Of a stretch of DNA of 55,236 bases, positions 7,907 through 17,800 are shown piece after piece. The stretch's first letter is position 1. Each line of letters begins with the position of its first letter. A program made the position numbers and the translations under genes. The notes below the pieces were generated by a model, which ran no database searches, was not told where the DNA came from, and saw only the letters and a list, made by a program, of their open reading frames with translations. Origin of the DNA: Calditrichota bacterium (lineage in GTDB: Bacteria; Electryoneota; AABM5-125-24; Hatepunaeales; Hatepunaeaceae). The stretch is taken from contig JABGPL010000022.1 in the NCBI GenBank assembly GCA_018644935.1, positions 1 through 55,236 of the forward strand, written 5' to 3'.

Positions 7907-10024
7907 TTATTTCACTAATGAAATCACAGCCTGTTCAGAATCTCCATTTGCTGATATCCTTAATATATAACTCCCCGATGACAAATTGCTAACCATTCCA
8001 TTTAGGGTCATCCTTCTTAAACCGGAAGCAGCATTGAATTCTCTCTCATACCAGACTTCTCTTCCCAATTTATCAAACAAAAAGAACTCAACTGAACCGT
8101 GAAACTTGGCAAAATATTGGATTGTAATGGAATTATTAAACGGATTAGGAAATATCGATTTTATTGAAATTGAAGAAGGAATCAAATCCCTAACACCAAT
8201 CCCCGGCGTTACTTCAAGAGCGTTTTCAACATTGATTTTACCCCAACCCCACTCATTGCTTGGAACCTCACCCGTAAACTCATCTGTACGCGCTGATAAC
8301 AGAATGCGTCTCCTGAGCTGGGCCGGAGTCATTTCCGGATTTGCCTGCAGGATTAATGCAGCAGATGATGCAGCCGCTGGACTCGACATTGAAGTTCCTT
8401 CTATTGCAATATAGTCTGCTGGTTCACCAAAGGTTCCATCGTTTGATACAATTCGGGATGCTAATGAAGGGTGATTCAGAGGAATATTCTCAGAATGTCG
8501 ACAGGAAATTGTTTGCTCACCAGGTGCGGTGATATCAGGTTTTCGAAGACCATCTATCCGTGGACCTTTTGAAGAGAACCTTGAAAGTTCATTCAATGTC
8601 CCACTGTAATTTCTCTCAAAACCCCTATAATCCATAAATACACCTCGGCTCACATATGAGCCAACGGAAATGCAACTGTCTGCAGTTGATGGCGAAACAA
8701 CTAGGGTCGTTTTATTTGACTGCCGGAAACGCAGATCCCAATATTGGGTCAGGTAAAGGTGGAACTTCTGATCAACATCAGAATTGTTAGTTACCTCAAT
8801 AAAATAGGATATGGAATCGGCTGGTAATTCGAGAATTGGGAGATAAATCCGCGATTCCGTACCACGTGGACTCGAAACCCATTCGGGTTCATCATAGAAT
8901 GTCTGCTCACCGTCACCATCCAGAATAACTGCACTCATATCAACGTGGACTGATGTGTCTGGTCCATCATACCAAGAGAGAATCGCATACCAGGTCGCTC
9001 CAGCCTGCGTCAGTTTAGAGACCACTTGAATGGGTTCTGTTGTTTCCCCTCCTCGAATAGTCTGTTGATGGTGCCAACCTTGAGCAGCTGAATTACCGGC
9101 AGACATGAAACATGTCACTCCCTGTGACACAGCCCAGTCTACAGCTTGCTCCTCTGCTGATGATCCATCATTAAACCCATCGTTCCCACCATAAGACATT
9201 GTTGCAATATCAGCAGCTGCCCAATTCGCTGCTCCTCGAATTGCTCCGACTGTCGCAGCAGAAGTCGCTTCGCCGGTTTCGTCCTTTGCAATTTTAAAAT
9301 AGAGTGGATCCGCATCCGGTGCCATTCCTCGATACACTCCCTCAGAGAGAATCCCTGACCCGAATGCTGTCCCAGCAGTATGTGTGCCGTGTCCCGACCG
9401 ATGATCTGACACATCAATACTCGTGTCTGGATAATCCGCATAGTCCATAGTAGCCAGGGGATCCGGAAGATCTGGGTGCTCAAGTTGAAATCCAGAATCA
9501 ATAACAAGCAGGCGAATTCCACTTCCTGTTAAAGGCGGTTGTTGCTGCCAGGCGAACACAGCACCTGTCTCAATTGCCACCAGATTATTTGTGGGTTTAA
9601 GTTTTCTGTAAGCGGACGTAACTCGTCTTACAAAATCATTTGCAATCAAATTACGTAAAGAAGTTGATTTGACATCTGCAATCAGAAATCCAGTTTTATG
9701 TGCACCAACAGGTGGCAGGTAGGTATGTGGATAAATTTTATCAACCAGACTGCCTAACAATTCAAGATTTCCCCTCAGATCCTTTTCATCAACATGGACA
9801 AACACCTGCAATACTGGGTCCATCCCAGAGGGGATATCGAAGTTTATAAGTCTTTGAAGATTCTCATTTGTTGGTTCTGATTGATAGTTTTCAATTAACA
9901 TGAGATCTCGCGCGATAAACAGGCCCATCTTACTCGTTGATTGCTCAGAGCTTTCTGCACCGATCCCCTGTGAGCTTGAAAACAGAAGAATGGTAACAAT
10001 TACTGAAAACATGGTTCTTTTCAT
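7907..10024 (-). CDS. Secreted subtilisin-like (S8) protease with type IX sorting tail
   Basis: About 705 residues. A signal peptide (MFSVIVTILLFSSSQGIGA) precedes a propeptide-like region. The S8 catalytic domain follows with the Asp site VIDSGFQLEHPDL, His site GHGTHTAGTAFG, oxyanion Asn region FMSAGNSA and Ser site GTSMSSPAA. The protease-associated insert between His and Ser is long. The last 80 residues form an Ig-like sorting domain with IFPNPFNNSITI and GSYILRI, the pattern of type IX secretion cargo. The ATG at 10022-10024 is chosen because an upstream ATG at 10063 lies inside a terminator hairpin and would put 13 residues before the signal peptide. Substrates are unknown. Confidence 0.9.
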   Translation of the reverse strand: MKRTMFSVIVTILLFSSSQGIGAESSEQSTSKMGLFIARDLMLIENYQSEPTNENLQRLINFDIPSGMDPVLQVFVHVDEKDLRGNLELLGSLVDKIYPHTYLPPVGAHKTGFLIADVKSTSLRNLIANDFVRRVTSAYRKLKPTNNLVAIETGAVFAWQQQPPLTGSGIRLLVIDSGFQLEHPDLPDPLATMDYADYPDTSIDVSDHRSGHGTHTAGTAFGSGILSEGVYRGMAPDADPLYFKIAKDETGEATSAATVGAIRGAANWAAADIATMSYGGNDGFNDGSSAEEQAVDWAVSQGVTCFMSAGNSAAQGWHHQQTIRGGETTEPIQVVSKLTQAGATWYAILSWYDGPDTSVHVDMSAVILDGDGEQTFYDEPEWVSSPRGTESRIYLPILELPADSISYFIEVTNNSDVDQKFHLYLTQYWDLRFRQSNKTTLVVSPSTADSCISVGSYVSRGVFMDYRGFERNYSGTLNELSRFSSKGPRIDGLRKPDITAPGEQTISCRHSENIPLNHPSLASRIVSNDGTFGEPADYIAIEGTSMSSPAAASSAALILQANPEMTPAQLRRRILLSARTDEFTGEVPSNEWGWGKINVENALEVTPGIGVRDLIPSSISIKSIFPNPFNNSITIQYFAKFHGSVEFFLFDKLGREVWYEREFNAASGLRRMTLNGMVSNLSSGSYILRISANGDSEQAVISLVK

Positions 10025-10047
10025 GATCTGATCCGCTACTCTGTGTA

Positions 10048-10088
10048 AAAAAAGCTTGTTCAATTTGTTAAGTCGAACAAGCTTTTTT
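10048..10088 (-). terminator. Intrinsic terminator between the two proteases
   Basis: Perfect arms AAAAAAGCTTGTTC (10048-10061) and GAACAAGCTTTTTT (10075-10088) around a 13-nt loop, with a U-run in the minus-strand transcript. It lies 62 nt after the stop of the upstream 881-residue protease and ends 24 nt before the ATG of the next one. Confidence 0.75.
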
Positions 10089-10149
10089 AATTCGCAAATT
10101 AATTATGCGCTGATTAAATTTCGTTTTCAAATTGACGAATAATCATTAA

Positions 10150-12795
10150 CTACTTGATCAACACTACTCTTTGTTCGACTGGTTTATGTCCAGCTACATC
10201 AAGCTGGACAATGTAGGTACCTGAAGGTAATGATCCTGCACTCCATTGCAAATTATTATTTCCAATTGAACCGATGCCGGAACCTATTGTGAGCTCTCGA
10301 CCATTCATATCCAGCGCTGACATTCGATATGCAGATTTTCCGGGAAGTGTAAAACTTAGCCTAACAGAACTGTTAAATGGATTAGGATATGCTGGGTTAA
10401 GGCTAAAGGAAAAGGGAGTTGCAGATTCAATAGGTGAATAGTTAGGATCTGGCACCTCGCCAGTGGTGAACCAGTTAAATAGATTATCTAAAACCGCGCT
10501 TTTATGTGTCAAACGATCATTTACTGATTCAAAAGCAAACCCGAGATACACGGTTTTTGACCCGAAACGATCATCTTCTCTGTATACTCCACCAAGACCG
10601 GTGACCTCATCCTCACCCCAGTAATACACAACCAAACTATCCGCCCCGGCAACAGGTTCCATTGTCGATGGACTAATTCGTCCATCCCCAGCTTCTCCAC
10701 CACCAAACAGCATCATAACCGTATTGTTAGCAATGGGTCGTCTTCCAGAGAGACCGTTCACGAACATTGCACGAACTGAATCTTGTTGGTGATGTGCGCC
10801 AAAAAAATTGCGTAGTAATGACCTATTTTCAGGGTCATCACCTATTTTCTTGCCAATCAGTAGAATATTTGCACCCACTTCAAGACTGGATTGAATTTGA
10901 AATTTGTCCAGTTCATCTAATGGTTCACGCGATGTTCCTGTTGACCAAATAACCATTGGGTAATCTGTTAATGTAATCTGGTCAGGCGTAAAATCCCTTT
11001 CCACGTCCCAATGAACCCATCCTTTGCCCATTGCCTCGACAGAATTGATGAACCATTGTTCGGTATCATCACCTTCATCGTCGTCTACAATTAAGATATC
11101 GGGATGACCAAGAACGACATCAAATGTTCTCTCGATTATGAGTTGCCCTGGTTCGGCACTAACAGTAACTTTTATTGTTGTTGAATGCGGAATTGCATTA
11201 GAATCAACCTCAACCGTGAAAGGGTTTTCATCGTTAAGAAAACCATCACCTTGATCAATATCCGGGAATTCTATCGACGCCTGTCTGAACGACATGGTGG
11301 GATCAGGTGAACTTAGACTCACAAAAACATCTTCAGCAGCGGTACTGTGTTCCCCATTAAGGAGTTCAACGGCAATGCCGGCTGACTCACCGGGATCGAG
11401 TTTACCATTTTCGTTATCATCGTCAATTATATGAATATCCTGGATGGTCAATACGGGAATTGCACCGAGTCGCATTGATGTATGGGCATTTATTCTACCA
11501 GCCCCCATCAAACCCGCACGGTTTCCAAGATTATCATCAATATCATCACAGCCATCAACTATTAACTGCCAGACATCATCCACACTCAAATTTGGATAAG
11601 CAGCACGCATCAGGACAGCCTGACCAGCAACTATCGGACATGACATGGATGTACCGCTTGAATTTCCATATCCTCCACCAACAGTGGTACTATATATATT
11701 CAAACCAGGAGCACTTACATCAATGTGCTCACCCCAATTGGAGAAATTCACCTTTCTATCACGATTGTCAGTTGCGCCAACTGACATAGCGTGTTCGTAG
11801 CTACTAGGAAAATGATCATCATTTACGTTGTCATTACCCGCAGCGCAAACAACCAGTGCGTCATGTTCATGAGCATAATCAATTACATTTTCTGCCCACT
11901 GGGCACTTTGATACCCACCCCATGAACAACTAATAACCTTTGCCCCTTCTCTGGCGGCATATTCAATCCCTTGATAGCCGTATGTTACAGTCAGCCCGGT
12001 GCCGGTGCGAACTGCCATGATACTGCATTCGTACCCAATACTGGCAATTCCACGATTATTGTTTGTGACTGCAGCAGCATCTCCAGAACAATGGGTTCCA
12101 TGGCCACTTATATCATTTGGATTGTTGTCTTCCCGATGGTTTTGCCCTTGTTGACCATTACCATAGAAATCCCAACCGACAATGTCATCAATCTTTCCGT
12201 TGTTATCATCATCTTCACCATTATCTTCCTCATCCGGATTTGTCCATAAATTACCTGCCAAATCTGCATGATCTACATCAACTCCTGTGTCAATAATTGC
12301 CACGGGAACTGTTGGGTTACCCGTTGAAAAATCATGAGCTGAATTCGCCTCTATCAGATCCAGGTAATATTGCCGTCCGCGGTGGGTGTCATTGTGGTCG
12401 ACACAGATTTTATCAATATACCAGGGATCGGCATAGTCAATCACATCGAATTTGGCGAGATCAAGACAGACATCCCTGACTGATATTGTCTCAGGAAAGT
12501 ATACTGTGTAAATGGTTGATAAATCTGTACCATTGGTGACAGGCGGCAAACAGTGTGGGAATGTCCGCTCAACCCATGAAGCATCCAATTGATTGAAGTA
12601 TTCATCTAATTGATCAATACCAAGACGAATGGATCCGTCTACAGGCAGAGTTAGGTTATTATTCTCTGGATGTAATGAAAACACAGCAATGCCTGAACGC
12701 AATGGCTGATCTTCAATCACATTACCAGCTTGTAAATTGCTTGAAATTATCACGAGAAACAGGAATGCGAGTAGCACCATGTTTTTAGGAATCAT
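10150..12795 (-). CDS. Large secreted subtilisin-like (S8) protease with type IX sorting tail
   Basis: 881 residues from the chosen ATG, which has GAGGT 4 nt upstream and directly precedes a signal peptide (MVLLAFLFLVIISSNLQAG). Catalytic sites are VAIIDTGVDVDHADLAGN (Asp), GHGTHCSGDAAAVTNN (His), AAGNDNVN (Asn) and GTSMSCPIVAGQA (Ser). An Asp/Asn/Glu-rich segment after the Asp site resembles a calcium-binding loop. An Ig-like region and a domain starting ILIVDDDEGDD follow. The C-terminus has NPAYPNPFNSSVRLSF and GTYIVQLDV, a type IX sorting domain. It is distinct in architecture from its downstream neighbour, so this is not a simple tandem duplicate. Confidence 0.9.
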   Translation of the reverse strand: MIPKNMVLLAFLFLVIISSNLQAGNVIEDQPLRSGIAVFSLHPENNNLTLPVDGSIRLGIDQLDEYFNQLDASWVERTFPHCLPPVTNGTDLSTIYTVYFPETISVRDVCLDLAKFDVIDYADPWYIDKICVDHNDTHRGRQYYLDLIEANSAHDFSTGNPTVPVAIIDTGVDVDHADLAGNLWTNPDEEDNGEDDDNNGKIDDIVGWDFYGNGQQGQNHREDNNPNDISGHGTHCSGDAAAVTNNNRGIASIGYECSIMAVRTGTGLTVTYGYQGIEYAAREGAKVISCSWGGYQSAQWAENVIDYAHEHDALVVCAAGNDNVNDDHFPSSYEHAMSVGATDNRDRKVNFSNWGEHIDVSAPGLNIYSTTVGGGYGNSSGTSMSCPIVAGQAVLMRAAYPNLSVDDVWQLIVDGCDDIDDNLGNRAGLMGAGRINAHTSMRLGAIPVLTIQDIHIIDDDNENGKLDPGESAGIAVELLNGEHSTAAEDVFVSLSSPDPTMSFRQASIEFPDIDQGDGFLNDENPFTVEVDSNAIPHSTTIKVTVSAEPGQLIIERTFDVVLGHPDILIVDDDEGDDTEQWFINSVEAMGKGWVHWDVERDFTPDQITLTDYPMVIWSTGTSREPLDELDKFQIQSSLEVGANILLIGKKIGDDPENRSLLRNFFGAHHQQDSVRAMFVNGLSGRRPIANNTVMMLFGGGEAGDGRISPSTMEPVAGADSLVVYYWGEDEVTGLGGVYREDDRFGSKTVYLGFAFESVNDRLTHKSAVLDNLFNWFTTGEVPDPNYSPIESATPFSFSLNPAYPNPFNSSVRLSFTLPGKSAYRMSALDMNGRELTIGSGIGSIGNNNLQWSAGSLPSGTYIVQLDVAGHKPVEQRVVLIK

Positions 12796-12884
12796 TGTTA
12801 CCTCGTATTTTGGGACAACTACTTGGACTTTGTGTACTAAATCTTCCAGCATTATAAAGTACAACATCAATACGCAGAATGCAA

Positions 12885-13475
12885 TTAATTAGCCTTTGCT
12901 AACATAAGTGTTTGCAAACCTGCATGTCTTAAGGTTCCGCTTAGAACTGACCAACCTGCCTGATTAAGCGATTGTTTAACTTCAATGTCGGACCGAAGCA
13001 GTACATCTGACATTAGATAACTACGAATCTTATTGGCACAAATTGGTGGAGAATTTGAGAGAAGGAAGAGTCCATCACTTTTACTAAGCCGGCGAAATGT
13101 TCTGAATTGAGAATTCAGATCAGGGAGGTATTCAATTAATCCAAGTGCGACAATACACTTAATCGAATCATCTTCTATTGGCGGGATAGTCACATCTGAA
13201 ACAATACGAAGTGAGGGTGACTTGCTATTCTTATACTCCTTTGATAAATCTGATAATAATAATTTGGAAGGCGGATTTACATAATCCCAAAAACTCCCCG
13301 ATCCAGATCCAAAATCTACAGCCCAACCAGATAGATTTTCACAATACATTTTCCATAGCTCAGCAGCACATTTCAACTCTGATTGTGCAATTCTTAATCC
13401 GAATCCAGTCCTGCCCCTTTGCAAATATCGTTTGGCACGTTTATCCCAAAGGGTATGATTTATTCGGTTAGTCAT
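12885..13475 (-). CDS. Putative class I SAM-dependent methyltransferase
   Basis: 196 residues. The segment VDFGSGSGSFWDYV is an S-adenosylmethionine motif I, LLLSDLS is motif II-like, and CIVALGLIEYLPDL is motif IV/post-IV-like, the order of a Rossmann-fold methyltransferase. The substrate is not recognisable. The protein ends soon after the core, so it has little extra substrate-binding sequence. It sits between mutM and the protease on the same strand with no obvious functional link. Confidence 0.7.
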   Translation of the reverse strand: MTNRINHTLWDKRAKRYLQRGRTGFGLRIAQSELKCAAELWKMYCENLSGWAVDFGSGSGSFWDYVNPPSKLLLSDLSKEYKNSKSPSLRIVSDVTIPPIEDDSIKCIVALGLIEYLPDLNSQFRTFRRLSKSDGLFLLSNSPPICANKIRSYLMSDVLLRSDIEVKQSLNQAGWSVLSGTLRHAGLQTLMLAKAN

Positions 13476-13520
13476 TACTCAGGATACCAAGGACTTAATC
13501 TCTGTATAGTTTTTAGGTTT

Positions 13521-14321
13521 TTAGTTAGTTTGGCATGAAGGACAGAAAAATGTACTGCGTTGCGACTGAACGATTCGCTCAATTTTGCTCTTACAAATAT
13601 AACATTCTTCTTCCTTTTTGGCATATACTTTCAAGAAATTGGCAAATTCCCCACCACGCCCATTTGAAAGCTTAAAATCCTTCAGCGTTGTACCATTAGC
13701 TTCAATAGCGGCATTCAAAATTGTTCTGGTGGAATTCAGTACTTTGAGCAATTCACCATTTGAAATACTGTTTGCCGGTCTTCGCGGATCTATCTTTGCA
13801 TCGAACAATATCTCAGAGGCATAAATATTACCTATTCCGGCTATTGTTCCCTGATCTAATAAAGCAGTTTTAATTGGAATAGACCTTTTGACTAATAATT
13901 TTTGTAGCACCTCAGGTGTCAAATTATCATCGAATGGTTCCAATCCCATTTTTTTCCAGGGATGTTCGCCCTTCCGGTTTATCCAGATCCCACCAAGTGT
14001 CCTTGGATCCCGGAAAAGAAGCCGCCCATTTTGAAAACCAATTACAATCCTTATGTGAGACGGATTATCTTCAATTCCCTTTCTCCAGACAAGTGTACCT
14101 GACATCCGGAGGTGGATATAAACTGTCATTTCCCCTGATGTATCAATGAAAAGAAATTTACCTCGCCTGTTAATGGAGGTAAATTCAACCCCAACAATAT
14201 CATCGAGAGTACCACACTTCACCATTCTGGGCAGAAGTGGTTCGACCCACGTGACTTTATTGCCCTGAACTCGTGTAATTAAGTCGCGGCGTACAGATTC
14301 GACTTCCGGCAATTCTGGCAT
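13521..14321 (-). CDS. mutM: Formamidopyrimidine-DNA glycosylase
   Basis: Base-excision repair glycosylase/AP lyase of 266 residues that removes 8-oxoguanine and formamidopyrimidines. The N-terminus MPELPEVESVRRDL supplies catalytic Pro2 and Glu3. The helix-two-turn-helix region has DQGTIAGIGNIYASEILF. The C-terminal zinc finger is CYICKS followed by FFCPSCQ, and an FKLSNGRGGEFANFLKVYAK segment precedes it. Length is standard. It follows the GAF protein by 9 nt. Confidence 0.96.
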   Translation of the reverse strand: MPELPEVESVRRDLITRVQGNKVTWVEPLLPRMVKCGTLDDIVGVEFTSINRRGKFLFIDTSGEMTVYIHLRMSGTLVWRKGIEDNPSHIRIVIGFQNGRLLFRDPRTLGGIWINRKGEHPWKKMGLEPFDDNLTPEVLQKLLVKRSIPIKTALLDQGTIAGIGNIYASEILFDAKIDPRRPANSISNGELLKVLNSTRTILNAAIEANGTTLKDFKLSNGRGGEFANFLKVYAKKEEECYICKSKIERIVQSQRSTFFCPSCQTN

Positions 14322-14330
14322 AATTAATCC

Positions 14331-14786
14331 CTATTCCTTTTCTGCCAATCGGATCAGAATCTTCTCAAGGAATTCCTGATCTTCAATGTTGAAAGGATCT
14401 ACATCATCACTATCGATATCAAGAACACCGATAATTTCTCCATCTCTCAATATCGGTACGACAATCTCAGACCTTGTGTTAATAAAACACGCAAGGTAAC
14501 CTGGTTCAGCACGAACGTCCGGGACAATAACAGTTTTGCCTTCGTTTGCGGATAAGCCACAAATACCGGTGCCTCCAGGAATATGAACATGCTGAGATGC
14601 GGTTGGACCTGACCATGGACCCAAAACCAGGTCTCCATCCTTAACCCAGTATATCCCAACCCAGTTGTAATATGGAACCTTATCGCGAAGCCACCTTACA
14701 ACAGCACTTGAAATTGTTCTCTGAGAAGAATTCCAGGGCAACTCATTCAGGGAAATTTCCAACTCTGAAAATGAGATTCTCTCCAT
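14331..14786 (-). CDS. GAF protein, free methionine-R-sulfoxide reductase type
   Basis: Single GAF domain of 151 residues. The segments YNWVGIYWV, LVLGPWSG, GTGICG, GYLACF, SEIVVPI and GVLDIDS line up with the free methionine-(R)-sulfoxide reductase (fRMsr) family, including two of its redox cysteines (in GICG and LACF). A third family cysteine is not evident, so redox recycling may differ. Next to mutM it would make sense as oxidative-damage repair. It shares one base with the upstream glycosyltransferase. The alternative is a non-enzymatic GAF sensor. Confidence 0.75.
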   Translation of the reverse strand: MERISFSELEISLNELPWNSSQRTISSAVVRWLRDKVPYYNWVGIYWVKDGDLVLGPWSGPTASQHVHIPGGTGICGLSANEGKTVIVPDVRAEPGYLACFINTRSEIVVPILRDGEIIGVLDIDSDDVDPFNIEDQEFLEKILIRLAEKE

Positions 14787-15712
14787 CAGCTATCCTTCAT
14801 TTTATATTTTGTAGGTATCTCTAATCCGAAAATCCCGCTGATTGATCCATTCCATAAGGCGAATACTGCCTTTATTTTACCTCGGAACAACAACTTCAAT
14901 GAAATCATTGTGCCCCCGAAAAATCCAAACATTAACGGCAATGTCCACCACCAATTTGGAGCATGTTTCTTGAACAACAGCAGCATGCTTCTGCTTCGAT
15001 AGAATGCTTTAAATGGTGAAAGCTCTCCTCCCATTGAAGCTGAAACTCTGTGATAGCTCTTAATGTCTGGATCAATCCAGAGCTCCCATCCCGATTCACG
15101 CATCCTAATGCTAAGATCGACATCTTCCGAATATAATCCGAAAGAGTCATCAAATCCACCGATATCTCTCAAAACCGACGATCTTGCAAGGAATATACAA
15201 CCCGTCAAATAATCCGTTTGATTGAAACGAAGATTCTTTTGTTTGTAAGTTTTTCGTAAAAATAGATGGCCAACTGCACCCAGATGGATAAGTACATATC
15301 CACCACCATACCATATTATGTCTCTCTTATCATGATAAAGTATGACCGGAGTCACAGCACCGGCTTTTTGCTTACTTAGTAGAACTTCGACGAGCCCTGA
15401 GATGGTATTCTCTTCAACGGTGGCATCACTGTTGATAAATAGAATGTGCTCAGCTGACTGTTCAAAACCAGCTTCCATACCTTGATTGCAGCCAATTGCA
15501 AAACCCAGGTTTTTTTTATTGCGAATCAGTAGAACTTTGGGATATTCACTGGAGATCCTTTCAGCTGACCTATCATGCGAGTTGTTATCTACGACTATAA
15601 TGTTCAACTCAGGATAATTGGACGCCTGTAATGATTCAATTGTCTCGAGTACAATCTCTCCTCCATTGAAGTTCACTATTACAGCAACAACTGCAGGCAT
15701 TGGATCACTCAT
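14786..15712 (-). CDS. Family 2 glycosyltransferase
   Basis: About 308 residues. The GT-A core has VVAVIVNFNGGEIVLETIESL at the N-terminus, VVDNNSHD, FINSDATVEE (DXD-like) and a GGFDDSFGLYSEDVDLSIRM acceptor motif, as in rhamnosyltransferase-like enzymes. A membrane-associated hydrophobic segment near the C-terminus (LPLMFGFFGGTMISL) suggests action at the inner membrane face. The ATG at 15710-15712 is preferred because GAGAG lies 8 nt upstream; a longer start would overlap the neighbour by 41 nt. Part of a three-gene glycosyltransferase run. Confidence 0.88.
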   Translation of the reverse strand: MSDPMPAVVAVIVNFNGGEIVLETIESLQASNYPELNIIVVDNNSHDRSAERISSEYPKVLLIRNKKNLGFAIGCNQGMEAGFEQSAEHILFINSDATVEENTISGLVEVLLSKQKAGAVTPVILYHDKRDIIWYGGGYVLIHLGAVGHLFLRKTYKQKNLRFNQTDYLTGCIFLARSSVLRDIGGFDDSFGLYSEDVDLSIRMRESGWELWIDPDIKSYHRVSASMGGELSPFKAFYRSRSMLLLFKKHAPNWWWTLPLMFGFFGGTMISLKLLFRGKIKAVFALWNGSISGIFGLEIPTKYKMKDS

Positions 15713-16844
15713 TTTTACGCTCTCTAATATCCCGGATGAAATCAACGGTCTGTTTAGCGTAGCGACTCCAGCTCAATCTATCACGCATTTGATTGATTCC
15801 GTGTGAAAGATCAGGGTTATCCTTCTCAATAAAAAATCTTCTAATTGTATCTGCAAGTTGGGATGGATTTTCTGGTTCAATTAGATAGCCACTCTGACCG
15901 TCCAATACAGCATCAGGAAGTCCACCAACATTCGTTACGATTACCGGGCGGTTACAACGGTAAGCAATCGGAACTACACCGCTCTGGGTGGCTGATCTGT
16001 ACGGCAAAACAACAATATCCGCTGCTCGAAACCATAGTGCAACCTGCTCGTTCGGGATGTACCCATCAATAAGCCTAACTCGGTTCGGAGAAATTTCAGA
16101 AACCATCTTTTCGATCAATTCACGATCTGAATAGATTTCTCCCACAATGAGGCAAAACAATCGATCCACTTCATCAAGGTTTTTCAGAGCATTCAAAAGG
16201 ACATCAACTCCCTTGTAGGGGCGAATCAAACCGAAATTAAGGATAATTCTGGCATCTTGTTTGAGTTTTAAAACTCTCCTTGCCTCAGCACGAGAAGTAT
16301 CTTGTCCTGGAAAAATATCATAGATGGGATGATAGAGGTCTAAAGCTGGTGATTTTGGACTGAGTTGCTTTAACTGAGAAATTTCGGATTTACTGTGGAC
16401 AATATTGCCATTCATTCCACCCAAACCATACCGGACGGCTCGGGTCCAGAGCGAACTCTTATCATGTGGGAGAACATTGTGACATACTGCAATTTTGGTG
16501 ATTTTTTCTCCAGAAGATCTGCAAATTTCCCGATACGCCGGACCAAAGAAAGGGTGCCACCAATGGAAAATAACTGCATCAGAATTACTTTTAGATATCC
16601 TTCTGCCTATCTTGTACCAGGAAATTGGATTCATAGAATCTAGTTGACGATCACATTCAACTTCAATCGGGGTATTACTTGTGTCATATTGCGTTTTACC
16701 CGGGAATAGCAAATCGGGATAGAGACGAATGAAATTTATATACTGCAGGGAATGTTCCTGTGCCAGCTCTGCAGCTAAACGAGCACCGAATGCGGCAATT
16801 CCGCCACGGTAAGGATACGCAGGTGCTACACAGGTGAGATTCAT
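15705..16844 (-). CDS. Family 4 (GT-B) glycosyltransferase
   Basis: 379 residues. N-terminal APAYPYRGGIAAFGARLAAEL is the acceptor-side glycine-rich loop. The C-terminal half has LNFGLIRPYKGVDVLLNAL and the sugar-nucleotide site VVLPYRSATQSGVVPIAYRC, then PVIVTNVGGLPD. This is a retaining GT4-type enzyme, probably for surface polysaccharide or glycolipid. It overlaps the upstream GT2 gene by 4 nt (ATGA) and the downstream one by 8 nt. Confidence 0.9.
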   Translation of the reverse strand: MNLTCVAPAYPYRGGIAAFGARLAAELAQEHSLQYINFIRLYPDLLFPGKTQYDTSNTPIEVECDRQLDSMNPISWYKIGRRISKSNSDAVIFHWWHPFFGPAYREICRSSGEKITKIAVCHNVLPHDKSSLWTRAVRYGLGGMNGNIVHSKSEISQLKQLSPKSPALDLYHPIYDIFPGQDTSRAEARRVLKLKQDARIILNFGLIRPYKGVDVLLNALKNLDEVDRLFCLIVGEIYSDRELIEKMVSEISPNRVRLIDGYIPNEQVALWFRAADIVVLPYRSATQSGVVPIAYRCNRPVIVTNVGGLPDAVLDGQSGYLIEPENPSQLADTIRRFFIEKDNPDLSHGINQMRDRLSWSRYAKQTVDFIRDIRERKNE

Positions 16845-17800
16845 TTACCAGAGCTTGGATTAAGGGAATCCGAATCGTTCCGCAAGGAAAGTTTTTCACG
16901 GTGAGTTCGCTCGACTATCATCTCTGCAAGCAAACCAAGTGTAAATAACTGAACTCCGGTGATAACTCCCAGAATTCCGATTAAAAACAGGGGTCTATTG
17001 CCTATCCAGATGCCGTTAAACCATCCAATCATGAGATAGGTAATAATGCTCATCCCGGAAATCAGACTTAGAAATCCCAGACTACCGAACAGGTGCATCG
17101 GTTTGGTTACAAATTTCATTCGGAAAAGCAAGGTAATCAAGTCAAAAAAACCAGCGATAAATCTGTATGCCCCAAATTTAGTTTTGCCATGCAGACGAGC
17201 ATGGTGTTCAACTGGTGTTTCTCCGACTTTAAAGCCCTGCATATGAGCCAGAACTGGGAGAAAGCGATGTCTCTCACCGTATACGGTTAACTCTTTGACA
17301 ACTTCATTTCGATAAATTTTCAAACCGCAATTAAAATCGTGGAGATTGATCCCTGAAAAGAATCCAACAACTCCGTTAAAAACTTTTGAAGGCAAAGTTT
17401 TAGTTATTGGATCGTGTCTTATCTTCTTCCAGCCTGATACGAGATCAAAACCCGTTTCAAGATTACTGATAAGGTTCGGAATCTCGGCAGGATCATCCTG
17501 CAGGTCTGCGTCCATTGTCACAACATAATTGCCAACTGCTGCTTGAAAGCCAACAGACAATGCTGCGGATTTCCCCTGATTTCGTCTGAAGGTAAAAAGC
17601 CTTACTGTTCTGTCATGGGAACGAAATTCTTTTACGATTTTATTAGAATCATCTGTTGATCCATCATCAACAAATAATAGCTCATAATGAAGATCCATTC
17701 CACTGAGAACTTCTGTTAACCGTTTATAAAGTTCCGGTAGGGAGCCTTCCTCGTTAAGAAATGGGATTACAACCGAAATGGCAACTTTGGAATCTTCCAT
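16841..17800 (-). CDS. Polyprenyl-phosphate glycosyltransferase, DPM1/GtrB-like
   Basis: 319 residues. GT-A domain with ISVVIPFLNEEGSLPELYKRL, FVDDGSTDDS, MDADLQDDPAEI and a GLKIYR acceptor-loop region. Two transmembrane segments follow (LGFLSLISGMSIITYLMIGW and PLFLIGILGVITGVQLFTLG), then a short charged tail. This is the layout of enzymes that load a sugar on undecaprenyl phosphate at the inner membrane. It shares one base with the lipoprotein gene upstream. Confidence 0.9.
   Translation of the reverse strand: MEDSKVAISVVIPFLNEEGSLPELYKRLTEVLSGMDLHYELLFVDDGSTDDSNKIVKEFRSHDRTVRLFTFRRNQGKSAALSVGFQAAVGNYVVTMDADLQDDPAEIPNLISNLETGFDLVSGWKKIRHDPITKTLPSKVFNGVVGFFSGINLHDFNCGLKIYRNEVVKELTVYGERHRFLPVLAHMQGFKVGETPVEHHARLHGKTKFGAYRFIAGFFDLITLLFRMKFVTKPMHLFGSLGFLSLISGMSIITYLMIGWFNGIWIGNRPLFLIGILGVITGVQLFTLGLLAEMIVERTHREKLSLRNDSDSLNPSSGK

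Noticed and set aside
10025..10063. Longer N-terminus of the 705-residue protease
   Set aside because: These codons lie partly inside the terminator hairpin and would put 13 residues ahead of the signal peptide.
12796..12870. Longer N-terminus of the 881-residue protease
   Set aside because: The downstream ATG has a GAGGT ribosome site and a clean signal peptide; the extra 25 residues do not.
16841..17800. Role as dolichol-phosphate mannose synthase proper
   Set aside because: The sequence fits the broad polyprenyl-phosphate sugar transferase family; the sugar cannot be told, so no specific name was given.
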